Origin: Idiomarina sp.
Lineage (GTDB): Bacteria > Pseudomonadota > Gammaproteobacteria > Enterobacterales > Alteromonadaceae
Direction of reading: 5' to 3'
DNA: 64,000 bases
Assembly (NCBI GenBank): GCA_022565355.1
Contig: JAIUMU010000001.1
Coordinates: 682,001 to 746,000 of the forward strand
Part shown: piece by piece, positions 8,797-17,312 of the stretch
Layout: the number at the start of each line of letters is the position of its first letter
Position numbering within the stretch: the stretch's first letter is position 1
The notes under the pieces: model-generated
Database searches by the model: none
The model's input: the letters and a program-made list of their open reading frames with translations, nothing else
What the model was told of the DNA's origin: nothing
Position numbers and translations under genes: made by a program

Positions 8797-9167
8797 GTAA
8801 TTGCATCCTTGTAATATTTAGTAAAACCATGGCCCGCCAATACGCCCGCAGGTAACTCAATTACACTGTAAGCATCATGCCGATACCGACAACTCGCCGG
8901 ACGTACTGCGCAATCAATAGCAATAAGTTGGCGATCTCGATTGAGCCACAAGAGATCGATGCTTTCGCGCATACCAAAGGTATGTATGCTGTTACACGGT
9001 ATAAGCCACACACCTAAACATAGGCCTCGATTACGCCACCCCATCAAGCGTTGCCAGCCAGTGCTGGCTACTTTTACTTGTCCTAAAAACTGATCTCCAC
9101 ACGGGCTTTTGGCAATAAGAACGGCTAAATCGCGATATCGATTGAGCCGCACTCCCCAGTGATTCAT
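8793..9167 (-). CDS. DUF192 family protein in the Tad operon
   Basis: The 124-residue protein carries the DUF192 landmarks. GWQRLMGWRNRG is followed by LIPCNSIHTFGMRESIDLLWLN, the counterpart of the usual FWM-NT-IPLDLLFL segment, and then VIELPAGVLAGHG. DUF192 has no established biochemical role. Most members carry a signal peptide, but none is evident here. A very strong ribosome-binding site (AAGGAGGAA) precedes the ATG, and a 105-base gap separates it from tadC, the widest in the operon. A separate transcription start there is possible, but I see no convincing promoter. Confidence 0.8.
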   Translation of the reverse strand: MNHWGVRLNRYRDLAVLIAKSPCGDQFLGQVKVASTGWQRLMGWRNRGLCLGVWLIPCNSIHTFGMRESIDLLWLNRDRQLIAIDCAVRPASCRYRHDAYSVIELPAGVLAGHGFTKYYKDAIT

Positions 9168-9272
9168 GTTATTCCTCCTTGAATTGGTTATCTTGCTTCG
9201 AAAACTTTACACAATGCTCGCCACACAGTAATCGGTTATTTATATTGGCTACTCCGTATTCGCGTCCTCAAA

Positions 9273-9914
9273 TTAGTTGCCCCACATTACCTTACCGATG
9301 ATCACGCCTATAAATGGCAACAATGTGGCTGGAAATATGAATAAGATTAACGGCAGAAGCAGCCGCACCGGCGCCTCTTGCGCTTTACTTTCAAATTCCT
9401 CAGCAATCTTTAAGCGCCCCAGTTCTGCTTGGGAATTCAGTAGTTCCGCTAACCGCCCACCATAACGATTCGATTGCACCAGCAAACTTACGAACATTGC
9501 CATCTCTGGACCTGGCAAACGCTTGCGTAATTGCAACATGCTTTCAGCAAAACTTTCACCGTGACGCGCACGTTGCAGCACCATGCGCATTTCCACATGT
9601 AGTGCGTTAAATGATTCTGCAGGTACTTGCTGGAGTAGTTTTTGTAGTGCTGAAGTAAGTGGGAATCCGGCTGTTAGCAGCATGGCCAAAGTGTCCATAA
9701 AAGCAGGCAACGCATAGCGCGCCTGTTGCGCAGATTTTTTGGTGATGTGGCGTTGAAATAGAAATTGATAACTAGCCACAAAGGGTTTGCGTAAGCGCGG
9801 ATGAGTAAACAACCATAACAAACTACGAAACATAAGCATGAAGATCAGCAAACAGCTCACAAATGCGGGCAGCACCCAAATGTAATAGCTAAATGGCACC
9901 GGTACGATGTTCAT
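9273..9914 (-). CDS. tadC: Tad pilus inner-membrane platform protein TadC
   Basis: The 213-residue protein is a GspF/T2SF-domain membrane protein. It has an N-terminal transmembrane helix, a cytoplasmic helical domain (FMDTLAMLLTAGFPLTSALQKL...) and two C-terminal membrane segments around LLLPLILFIFPATLLPFIGVI. With TadB it forms the inner-membrane platform that TadA ATPase drives. It is shorter than typical TadC (about 280-300), mainly at the N-terminus. Start and tadB stop share one base (TAATG), so translation is probably coupled. Confidence 0.88.
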   Translation of the reverse strand: MNIVPVPFSYYIWVLPAFVSCLLIFMLMFRSLLWLFTHPRLRKPFVASYQFLFQRHITKKSAQQARYALPAFMDTLAMLLTAGFPLTSALQKLLQQVPAESFNALHVEMRMVLQRARHGESFAESMLQLRKRLPGPEMAMFVSLLVQSNRYGGRLAELLNSQAELGRLKIAEEFESKAQEAPVRLLLPLILFIFPATLLPFIGVIIGKVMWGN

Positions 9915-10765
9915 TACAGGGGCACCTGAATGCGCAACATTCTGTTAATCAACCATTGCCCCATCGTCAGCATAATTATCATGCTACTAGCAATTAGCCA
10001 TCCCAAAGGATGCTGCATTAACTGCTCCAAAGTGCTTGTTTCTATAACCCATAATACTAGTGTCAGGAACACAGGAAGAATGGTCATCACTCGCCCTTGC
10101 ATTCGGCCTTGGGCACTTAAACTTTGCATTCTTTGTTGCAGATGCTGCTTTTTACGCATACTCCCTGCTAAACGCTCTAATAAAGGCGCCTGTTGACCGC
10201 CTGTACTGTGGCCAAGCGATATTGCTGCCACCATACGGGTACAATCGATCGAGGGTAATCTGTGCTCTAATTCAGCCAGCGCAGCTTCAATCGTGAGGCC
10301 TAATCGAAGTTGCCGCAACAGCAAGCTAAATTCTTGGCCTATCGGCGCGGGCATCTCTTGGCTTATAAAATGCATGGCCGATTGCAAGCTCGCACCCGAC
10401 CGTAAGCTATTAGCTATCAGCAACAACGCGTCAGGAAGTTGCTGCTGAAAGGAAGTATCACGCTGCTTGCGCAAATACCGATACAGCTGCCAAGGGGCAG
10501 CGCCAAATATCATCAACCCACCTAAGTAACTTAGCCAACCGCTATTGAGTGCAAGCAACACGAGCATCACTACCATCGTAGAAATACCCCAAAAGACGAG
10601 CAGTTGCCGCACAGGAACGAACAAAAACAGTTCCGTTAAGCCCTGCTGCATTTTATTTTCGTAGGTTTGCTGATAATTTTTTAATAAGCTAGCAAGTGCT
10701 GATTGGCACGCGTTAACCAACAAGGTTACTGCCACCCCAAACATCACGCCAATAAAGGTCACCAT
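9914..10765 (-). CDS. tadB: Tad pilus inner-membrane platform protein TadB
   Basis: The 283-residue protein has paired N-terminal hydrophobic segments near 70-95. A T2SF domain follows (FQQQLPDALLLIANSLRSGASLQSAM...RMVAAISLGHSTGG), then two C-terminal transmembrane helices. It is the partner of TadC in the pilus assembly platform. The gene follows tadA after 32 bases. No good Shine-Dalgarno is visible before the ATG at 10765; a GTG directly after it is an alternative start. Confidence 0.9.
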   Translation of the reverse strand: MVTFIGVMFGVAVTLLVNACQSALASLLKNYQQTYENKMQQGLTELFLFVPVRQLLVFWGISTMVVMLVLLALNSGWLSYLGGLMIFGAAPWQLYRYLRKQRDTSFQQQLPDALLLIANSLRSGASLQSAMHFISQEMPAPIGQEFSLLLRQLRLGLTIEAALAELEHRLPSIDCTRMVAAISLGHSTGGQQAPLLERLAGSMRKKQHLQQRMQSLSAQGRMQGRVMTILPVFLTLVLWVIETSTLEQLMQHPLGWLIASSMIIMLTMGQWLINRMLRIQVPL

Positions 10766-10798
10766 AATTCACACATCCATGTGTTTTCGCAGTTGTTA

Positions 10799-12109
10799 TT
10801 AAATATTTCCGGCACTTTCCGAGTTGCTGTACCACTGAATAAATTCGCTGCGTTGGCTATCGTTTAGCTGTTCACAAAATTTAGGCATATGCTGGGTGCA
10901 GACATGTTTTTCTGCCAGCTTGTTGTAGAGAAATAAATCAGCTACCTGCAGCACATCACCGTCACTTCCCTGCAACTCAGATATAGCGGTAACAACCCGT
11001 TTACCATTTGCTAAGCGAGTAACCTGCACCAACAATTGCACGGCACTACTGATTTGCTGCCGAATCGCAGTTAACGGCAGATCAACGCCAGCCATTAGCA
11101 CCATAGTTTCAAGCCGACGCAAGGCATCACGCGGCGCATTTGCATGTAACGTAGTAAGGGAGCCATCGTGGCCTGTATTCATTGCCTGCAGCATATCTAA
11201 ACTTTCTCCAGCACGACACTCGCCCACCACAATACGGTCTGGCCGCATCCGCAATGCATTAATCACTAGTTGCCGAATGTTTACACGGCCCTCTCCCTCC
11301 TGATTCGCAGGCCGTGCTTCTAAACGCACTATGTTCTGATGGTGTAATTGCAGCTCCGCAGCATCTTCAATTGTAATCACTCGCTCATCTTCAGGAATAA
11401 AATCCGCCAGTATATTTAGCAAAGTAGTTTTACCGCTACCCGTACCGCCGCAAATTACGATGTTCTGCCGCATGATTACCGCAAGTTCAAGTAGCCGCGC
11501 AGCTGGCACAGAGACACTATTCGCGGCAATTAAATCCTGCATTGTTAACGCGGTACTGGCGAACTTACGAATAGTAATGCACGTGCCTTGCACTGCGAGC
11601 GGAGGAATCACTCCATTCACCCGAGCACCACTTGGTAAACGCGCATCTACCATAGGTGTGCTAGCATCAACCCTGCGCCCTAGAGGCGTAACAATGCGCT
11701 CCAGAACACGGCGCACGGCCTGCTCATCGTGAAACTGCAACTTACTTAATAGCAGCCTGCCGGCTTTCTCCATATAAATCTGGTTGTGCCGGTTCACCAT
11801 AATTTCAGTAACTTCGTCATCGCGCAGCAATACTTCTAATGGCCCTAACCCCACTAAGTCATCAAGTACCCGCTCAACAAGTAACTCCTGCTGTGGCAAC
11901 AATGCAGTAAATTGCGAGCTAGTTTCGATTTGCCGCCGTACAGCATCGCTTAATTGTGCGCGTAATTCGCAATCACTTAGCAACTCAATATTGCTGTTAT
12001 GCAGGTTTAGCGTGTTTTGTACTTGCTCCAACAGCTTTTGGTAGCATTGCTCAACAGCAAGTTGCGCTCTAGTGCCTTGCTCGGTATCAATAGCTAATAT
12101 CGTGTTCAT
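10799..12109 (-). CDS. tadA: Tad pilus assembly ATPase TadA/CpaF
   Basis: This type II/IV secretion-family ATPase powers Flp pilus extension and possibly retraction. In the 436-residue product, Walker A is GGTGSGKTT (221-229), the Walker B region is RPDRIVVGECRAGE (about 289-302) and the His box is GHDGSLTTLHAN (313-324). The N-terminal domain contains the LVGLGPLEVLLRDDEVTEIMVN segment typical of CpaF. I start at ATG 12109, which has AGGAAA upstream, rather than ATG 12136, which lies deeper inside cpaC. The gene overlaps the cpaC 3' end by 23 bases. Confidence 0.95.
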   Translation of the reverse strand: MNTILAIDTEQGTRAQLAVEQCYQKLLEQVQNTLNLHNSNIELLSDCELRAQLSDAVRRQIETSSQFTALLPQQELLVERVLDDLVGLGPLEVLLRDDEVTEIMVNRHNQIYMEKAGRLLLSKLQFHDEQAVRRVLERIVTPLGRRVDASTPMVDARLPSGARVNGVIPPLAVQGTCITIRKFASTALTMQDLIAANSVSVPAARLLELAVIMRQNIVICGGTGSGKTTLLNILADFIPEDERVITIEDAAELQLHHQNIVRLEARPANQEGEGRVNIRQLVINALRMRPDRIVVGECRAGESLDMLQAMNTGHDGSLTTLHANAPRDALRRLETMVLMAGVDLPLTAIRQQISSAVQLLVQVTRLANGKRVVTAISELQGSDGDVLQVADLFLYNKLAEKHVCTQHMPKFCEQLNDSQRSEFIQWYSNSESAGNI

Positions 12110-13427
12110 GCCAGTTTCCTTCCTGCATTCCAACACAGCCTAAAGCATTAAATTGCTGCCAAAGAGATTTCTCAACTTGTGCGCGTTCGGCGGCATTTTG
12201 TTCACTTTCATACAGATTGCGGGGCGTAATAAATACCACTAATTCTGTTTCCTGCTGTTGTTGCTCGCGATAGCCCAGCATGCGATTCAAATAACTTGGC
12301 GTACCGGGAAGTGTGCTGGAAAGCTGGCTAGTTTCTTGGTTCACCAGCCCAGCAATAATTAATGTTTCCCCGGCTGTAACGCTTACGATAGTTTCCGCAC
12401 GCCTGGTTTTTAGACCTGGAACCCCTTGTACGGACACGGCGAAATCCGGTTGACTCAATTCACTGATCACTTTCGTACGAATACGTCCATCGGCTAGCAT
12501 TACCGGCTCTACCTGCAAATACACCCCGTAATTCTTGAACTGCACCTCGGTTGCTCCCTGTAAGGTTATTTGTGGAATTGGAATTTCGCCTCCAGCTAAA
12601 AATTCGGCCACTTCACCACTTTCCACCCGTAATTTTGGTGTTGCCAAAACTCGACCTTCACCTCGTTCCTGAAGCAGCTGCAAAGTACTAGATAAAGAAG
12701 CTGCTATCCCCAAGTAGCCATAATTGCCTGGGTTTAATGTACCTAACAATGCTTCTTGCCCAGGAACGCTGGCAAAACCCTGTTCACCCACAGCTCGAAA
12801 TAACCCGCCACCTCGCCAATCTGATATTACTCCTAGCGCTGGGCCAGCAGTACTTTGCTGCCAGCGCATGCCAAGTTTTTGCAAACTCCGCCGATTAATT
12901 TCATACACTTTCACTTCTAGCTCTAACGTTGCTTTTATTTTTTCCTGATGCCGTAACTGCTGCAGATGCACAGTGCTATGTTGTTCAGCAAGTATCTGCA
13001 GCTGGGTGTAGGTGTCAGCAGATACAGAACCGCTTAACCATGCATGCCCGCTTCTCCACTCCACGGTCAACTCATACTCTTCGCTCTGATAGGCTTGCAG
13101 TTGCTGCCTAAGCACCATATTCACGCGGGGAACAACCATTACTTCAGTACGCAATTGCTTCCCGCTCTCTAACCACCACACTACTTCAGAGCTACCCTCT
13201 GCAAGAGCAATAAGTAAAACCTGTGCATCTTCAATAACCCGTGCTTCCAAAACGCTAGGATTGGTCACTGCTACGCGTGTTACAGGCTGTTCATGCTTAA
13301 TCACTTCAGCACGTCCCTCGCTGAGCTCTAATGTAGCTAATTGATGTTGTTCTTGTGCTACTGCTAAAAACGCAGAACTAGCGAGCAGCAAAGGCACACA
13401 GGAAAATAGCCGTAGTTTAATATTCAT
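12087..13427 (-). CDS. cpaC: Tad pilus secretin CpaC/RcpA
   Basis: This is the outer-membrane secretin through which the Flp pilus passes. The 446-residue product has a signal peptide (ending LAVAQ near 24). The T2SS/T3SS pilus N-domain follows (LELSEGRAEVIKHEQPVTRV...), and then the secretin core with VLATPKLRVESGEVAEFLAGGEIPIP and the C-terminal TLIIAGLVNQE and ETELVVFITP motifs. The ATG at 13427 has GGGGGGCAG upstream and gives a proper signal peptide, so it is preferred over 13466. It overlaps cpaB by 11 bases. Confidence 0.93.
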   Translation of the reverse strand: MNIKLRLFSCVPLLLASSAFLAVAQEQHQLATLELSEGRAEVIKHEQPVTRVAVTNPSVLEARVIEDAQVLLIALAEGSSEVVWWLESGKQLRTEVMVVPRVNMVLRQQLQAYQSEEYELTVEWRSGHAWLSGSVSADTYTQLQILAEQHSTVHLQQLRHQEKIKATLELEVKVYEINRRSLQKLGMRWQQSTAGPALGVISDWRGGGLFRAVGEQGFASVPGQEALLGTLNPGNYGYLGIAASLSSTLQLLQERGEGRVLATPKLRVESGEVAEFLAGGEIPIPQITLQGATEVQFKNYGVYLQVEPVMLADGRIRTKVISELSQPDFAVSVQGVPGLKTRRAETIVSVTAGETLIIAGLVNQETSQLSSTLPGTPSYLNRMLGYREQQQQETELVVFITPRNLYESEQNAAERAQVEKSLWQQFNALGCVGMQEGNWHEHDISY

Positions 13428-14295
13428 GGTTTGCTGCCCCCCAATGCAGCGGTTGCTGCTCGTCAACCGGCCAAATCGGTGGGGATAAATTTGCTAGCCC
13501 ATCCATTCTTGGCTGCTGCCCTGCATTAATAACCTCCACTTTCGATAAACTAGGAAGTGTAACAATGCGCACTTGGTCGTTTGCATCTCGGAGTACTGGC
13601 AGTAATTGCTGCTGATGTGCTAATTGTTTGAGTAATGCCAGTTTTTTTAACGGCACAGCCAATGTAATTTGTTGATACTGCGAAGCAGAATAGGCAGAGC
13701 CATGCTGTGAAACTGTATCTCTCGATGGGGCTACGCGCTCTCGTTGGCTTCCTATCGCTAATACCTGTATACGTTCATTAATCAGCGTAGCCTTGTCTTG
13801 CTGGTGGTGATAAAGGTCCACAATATCGCCTACTTGCAGCATCCCCGCGTGGCTTTGCAAAGAGTTTACTGCTAACGAGAATGGCACCATGCCCGCAGCA
13901 AGAGGCAAGCGATGCTCTGCCGGTGTGGGTTGTAAATGTAATTTTTGGATAGGAACTCCCGCAGGTATTGCTGCACCAATATCTGCACGTAATCTAACGC
14001 CCAAAAACTGCGAAATATCTGCTGGATGAATACTATCAACCGGTACCATGGTTGCATCAAATTCGCGAACACGAAGGTGCTCTTCGTGCAACACATCCCC
14101 AGCAGTAAGCAAAATACTCGCTACCACAACAGGCCTCTTCGCTACAGGTTTTGGTTCAGATAATTGCGTTGCCAAGTAAGTTTGCTGTTCGATGCTTTGC
14201 ACATGACGCACCAATAAATAGATTGCTAACACCGCACACAACAAGCCTAAACACAGCGGTACCAGTAAACTACGTAACCCATCCCGATTAATCAT
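13417..14295 (-). CDS. cpaB: Tad pilus assembly protein CpaB/RcpC
   Basis: The 292-residue protein has one N-terminal membrane segment (LRSLLVPLCLGLLCAVLAIYLL) and a periplasmic SAF-type domain. That domain begins near VVVASILLTAGDVLHEEHL and is followed by FLGVRLRADIGAAIPAGVPI, the CpaB/RcpC signature. The family acts in the periplasm beside the secretin and may bind peptidoglycan. The ATG overlaps the preceding gene by 8 bases and the 3' end overlaps cpaC by 11. Confidence 0.92.
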   Translation of the reverse strand: MINRDGLRSLLVPLCLGLLCAVLAIYLLVRHVQSIEQQTYLATQLSEPKPVAKRPVVVASILLTAGDVLHEEHLRVREFDATMVPVDSIHPADISQFLGVRLRADIGAAIPAGVPIQKLHLQPTPAEHRLPLAAGMVPFSLAVNSLQSHAGMLQVGDIVDLYHHQQDKATLINERIQVLAIGSQRERVAPSRDTVSQHGSAYSASQYQQITLAVPLKKLALLKQLAHQQQLLPVLRDANDQVRIVTLPSLSKVEVINAGQQPRMDGLANLSPPIWPVDEQQPLHWGAANHEY

Positions 14296-14971
14296 GGCGG
14301 CCTCGAAACTGCTCCACTTGAGTTAACAACACAAAATCTTCTGCTTCTCGCCAACCAGCGATAGAAATATGCACGTTAGGAGTGTCCGCCTCTATAGCAA
14401 ACCCCCCGGCGTAAAGATCTTGGGTTAGAATATTTGCGCCTAGAGTATGAACGCGGTTTAGTTCTGTTCTGTACACATCTTCAATACCGCGAGACACTCT
14501 CCACATAGTGCTTCGATTCATGCCATCAAGGGTGGAAAATATAAGTTGATACTCTGCGGGGCGTGGATTGTGTGATTCCTCAACGGGAGACGCTTCTGAC
14601 CAAATAAACCCATTTTCGTGCTCTAGAAAACTAATCAAGGAAAACTCATTTATACAGGCATTTTGTTCTACGATTGATATGGGTTCGCAGTTCGGTATTG
14701 CCGCTAGGCTTTGTTGCAATTGTTGCAAGCTTGCCTGAACAGGCCAGGCTAACATCCGATACCCTACTACCGAGGTTTCAGTTACTGCACCGCTGATGGC
14801 TATCGAACTTGCAAGGTAGGTTGGTTTCGGGTTGCTATAGACGAACTCGCTCGCATCGCTCTGCGCCAGCGCTTGTAAATACCCAGCGTCACTGAGAAGT
14901 AAAACCGAAAGCAAGAGAAAAAATCGTGGGCGCAAAAATTTAATTTGAAGTCGTTTTGCAAAATAAATCAT
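14288..14971 (-). CDS. Secreted protein of unknown function in the Tad operon
   Basis: The 227-residue protein matches no family I recognise. A long basic N-region precedes a hydrophobic segment (FFLLLSVLLLSDAGYLQALAQ), giving a Sec signal peptide cut near ALAQ/SD. Two cysteines (in IPNCEP and QNACIN) could form a disulphide. The remainder looks like a soluble periplasmic mixed alpha/beta protein. I use ATG 14971, which forms an ATGA junction with the tadE stop and has GGGAG 9 bases upstream, instead of a TTG at 14977. It sits between tadE and cpaB, where some Tad loci carry tadF or rcpB, but I see no prepilin motif. Confidence 0.65.
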   Translation of the reverse strand: MIYFAKRLQIKFLRPRFFLLLSVLLLSDAGYLQALAQSDASEFVYSNPKPTYLASSIAISGAVTETSVVGYRMLAWPVQASLQQLQQSLAAIPNCEPISIVEQNACINEFSLISFLEHENGFIWSEASPVEESHNPRPAEYQLIFSTLDGMNRSTMWRVSRGIEDVYRTELNRVHTLGANILTQDLYAGGFAIEADTPNVHISIAGWREAEDFVLLTQVEQFRGRHD

Positions 14972-15639
14972 TCGCAATCACTCCCATTTGAAGAGCAAAG
15001 CGCGCCTTTGGGAACAACATCAACGTTGACAAAACCGAGTTGTAATTGATCGCCACGAAACTCACGCGCAAATGGCAAAATACTTACCAAAGCTTGTAAA
15101 TCCTGAAACCCTAAGTTGTGCAAGTGATGTGTGGTGGTAAGCGCTTTGGGACGATTTACTAGGTCATTCAGGCTACGCGGTGCCCAGCCATCGGCTAAGC
15201 GTAAATAACTTAACCAAGACTGCTGTTCATCCTGTTGCGCTCTATTCTCCTTAGCTACAGCATGATTATCCACCACCGAGAGGCTCACATGCTCAAGCGT
15301 ATTCAACGGCAAACTAAACCCATTTCGTGATGAGATAATCCCCCACAATGGCGCAACTACCTTAGCGAACCGATAATCACTACTATGCTTATGGTTCAGC
15401 GAATATTCATCACCGAGAACCAAGGCAAATTTATCCTGATAATCGATAAGCTGAAGCGGTTCATGATCACTACTTGCTCGTAATGGCTGTTGTTGTAGAT
15501 GAATAGCCAAGATTTGTTGAGCGGCATTCCGTTGTTGCAGGCTGCCATACAAGTTTGGCAGCGCCCAAATCATTGCTGTGGCGAACACACTCATCACTAA
15601 CGTGAGTTCTACCAGAGCTTGTCCGTAAGCTCGTTTCAT
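14968..15639 (-). CDS. tadE: TadE-like pseudopilin
   Basis: The 223-residue protein starts MKRAYGQALVELTLVMSVF. This is a class III prepilin signal: cleavage expected after G6, with Glu at +5 and a hydrophobic helix after it, as in TadE pseudopilins. These are processed by the Tad prepilin peptidase and needed for Flp pilus assembly. The C-terminal part is soluble and ends with two Cys (ALCSSNGSDCE), a possible disulphide loop. It overlaps both the upstream tadG-like gene and the downstream gene by 4 bases. Confidence 0.85.
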   Translation of the reverse strand: MKRAYGQALVELTLVMSVFATAMIWALPNLYGSLQQRNAAQQILAIHLQQQPLRASSDHEPLQLIDYQDKFALVLGDEYSLNHKHSSDYRFAKVVAPLWGIISSRNGFSLPLNTLEHVSLSVVDNHAVAKENRAQQDEQQSWLSYLRLADGWAPRSLNDLVNRPKALTTTHHLHNLGFQDLQALVSILPFAREFRGDQLQLGFVNVDVVPKGALCSSNGSDCE

Positions 15640-16901
15640 AATTGTGCTCCAATTAACCTGCGTTCTGCTTCCAATATATTTTTTCTACGCACCTGCCAAA
15701 GTGCATTATGTAAATTAGCGATCTCTTGCTTATTATCTTCGCGCCCCCACAGTTCCTTCGGGCGATGGAAATACAACTCCACTCTGCCAACACCCCATTG
15801 AGGGGTTCCATTCTGCTCTACCTCTTCTATTCGTTCCCGCACAGCTACCGTGATTTGCGGTGCTCGTTGCACAGATTGATAACGAAAGTAATTTGGGCTG
15901 CGATGTTGGATCTGTAAGTTTTGTTGATTCCGCACGGTATATCGCGAAGTAGTCCAATTAATCCGATAGCTGTCCCCATATCCAGGGCTATTTCGTGCCG
16001 ATGGCAATCGTTGTTGCAGATAGCTAGCTCCGCCACCAATCGGTAAGTATTGGTTATGCAACAAATACTGCAAATGCAGTTGTGAGGTATCTAGAGACCT
16101 CCATGCGATGCGCCCATCCGGCAGCGCACTAACTTCCGAACCGCCAGCTTTATGCGCAGCAACATTAAATGCACTAAACCACCGATAAGTGCGCCTACGG
16201 CTAAATGGATCTCGTGAATCCGCCACCATATCTACGTAATCTTGTCGGTTGCTTGGGCTTGTTGTGGCGCTTTGCATGCGCAGCCAAATGTTATCTAAAT
16301 CCAGTAGTGTTTGATGATTCATCAATACTACTTCTAAGCGCTTATCGGTTCCCTCTACCACATCAATTGCCGTAGCAATACTTGCTAACCAGCTGGCCTG
16401 ATGAAATACCTGCTGGGCGTTGGCAAGCCCATGAATAACCCATTGTTGCAGCACGATCGCGCTTTTCACTCCGGATCTCATTGGCGCGCGCATTTGGTTC
16501 ATCAGCTGAGCTAGCTTCGCCGAAACGCTATTTAAGTAAGGAATCCATACCGTTACGGTAGCTATGTTAGTACTAGTTTGCCGGCTCATTTCATACCAAG
16601 TATGCAAACCAATAATTTGGCCAATCGCCATTTCATTCGCCAACATGGCTCGATTCAATATGGCTTTCAGATTCAAATCACGCGCCGCAATAACACCCAT
16701 ACTTTCAGCAGCATAATGCGCCACCTGCTCAATCTCAGTTTGCCGCTGTACCTTTTGCGATAATGCGATGATCTGCATTAATACAAAAAGAGTGCCCGCA
16801 GCGAGCAGTGCGGTGAGCAATAAATACATGCCGCGTTGCCGTTGTTTACTCGCTGAGTGATAAGCTGCAGCATGCTTAGCCACCGGAATTAGTGGCTTCA
16901 T
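15636..16901 (-). CDS. tadG: TadG-like pilus assembly protein
   Basis: The 421-residue protein has a short basic N-terminus (KQRQRG) and one hydrophobic helix (MYLLLTALLAAGTLFVLMQIIAL), as in TadG-type proteins with a TadE-like N-terminal anchor. A large periplasmic part of about 370 residues follows. No von Willebrand A domain is obvious, unlike many TadG proteins, so the name rests on the N-terminus and position. Its ATG lies inside the 3' end of the Flp pilin gene (26-base overlap), with only a poor ribosome-binding site, which suggests translational coupling. Confidence 0.68.
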   Translation of the reverse strand: MKPLIPVAKHAAAYHSASKQRQRGMYLLLTALLAAGTLFVLMQIIALSQKVQRQTEIEQVAHYAAESMGVIAARDLNLKAILNRAMLANEMAIGQIIGLHTWYEMSRQTSTNIATVTVWIPYLNSVSAKLAQLMNQMRAPMRSGVKSAIVLQQWVIHGLANAQQVFHQASWLASIATAIDVVEGTDKRLEVVLMNHQTLLDLDNIWLRMQSATTSPSNRQDYVDMVADSRDPFSRRRTYRWFSAFNVAAHKAGGSEVSALPDGRIAWRSLDTSQLHLQYLLHNQYLPIGGGASYLQQRLPSARNSPGYGDSYRINWTTSRYTVRNQQNLQIQHRSPNYFRYQSVQRAPQITVAVRERIEEVEQNGTPQWGVGRVELYFHRPKELWGREDNKQEIANLHNALWQVRRKNILEAERRLIGAQL

Positions 16902-17184
16902 CGTAGTTGCTCAGGTTGTATTCACGATTCGCTTTTTGGGCTGCTTCCTGCGCTGCTGCGCCTGCTGCGTTTACTTGGCTAGTTGAAGAGCGCCCCGATA
17001 TTTCCTGAGCAACGCCCGCCATTTGGTTACGCACGGTTTTACCAAACAAGGAATATACGCCGATGGCGGCAACTACTACTAAGGCTAGCACCACAATATA
17101 TTCGGTCATCCCTTGCCCGCGTTGCTTGCAAGGGGAACAATCACAATATGGAAAACGGGCTGGATACGCTGAACGTGTTTTCAT
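16876..17184 (-). CDS. flp: Flp-type major pilin
   Basis: This is the first gene of the Tad operon, with 102 residues. A leader of 23 residues ends in RG before QGMTEYIVVLALVVVAAIGVY. Cleavage after G23 puts Glu at +5 and Tyr at +6, the EY pair of Flp pilins, at the head of the hydrophobic helix. The leader contains an odd CDCSPC cluster. The mature C-terminus is Ala/Gln/Asn rich. GGAGGAG directly precedes ATG 17184, a much stronger start than ATG 17208. The high expected translation rate fits a major subunit. The tail is longer than in classical Flp pilins (about 50-60 mature residues). Confidence 0.85.
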   Translation of the reverse strand: MKTRSAYPARFPYCDCSPCKQRGQGMTEYIVVLALVVVAAIGVYSLFGKTVRNQMAGVAQEISGRSSTSQVNAAGAAAQEAAQKANREYNLSNYDEATNSGG

Positions 17185-17312
17185 AACTCCTCCATGAGCC
17201 TCATGCATTAATAAATGTTTGCTGCAGTTTTACTAGTGCAGTGCGCTCTAGTTTGCAGCAACATTCTCAGCATAGACCCATGCAGGAAGGAGGGGTAGTT
17301 CGCGGGGTGTTT

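Noticed and set aside
17185..17312. Sigma-54 or sigma-70 promoter for the Tad operon
   Set aside because: A minus-strand TGCTGA-N5-TTGCT and a TATTAA were tested. Neither has an acceptable partner element, so the promoter is left uncalled although one must lie here or upstream.
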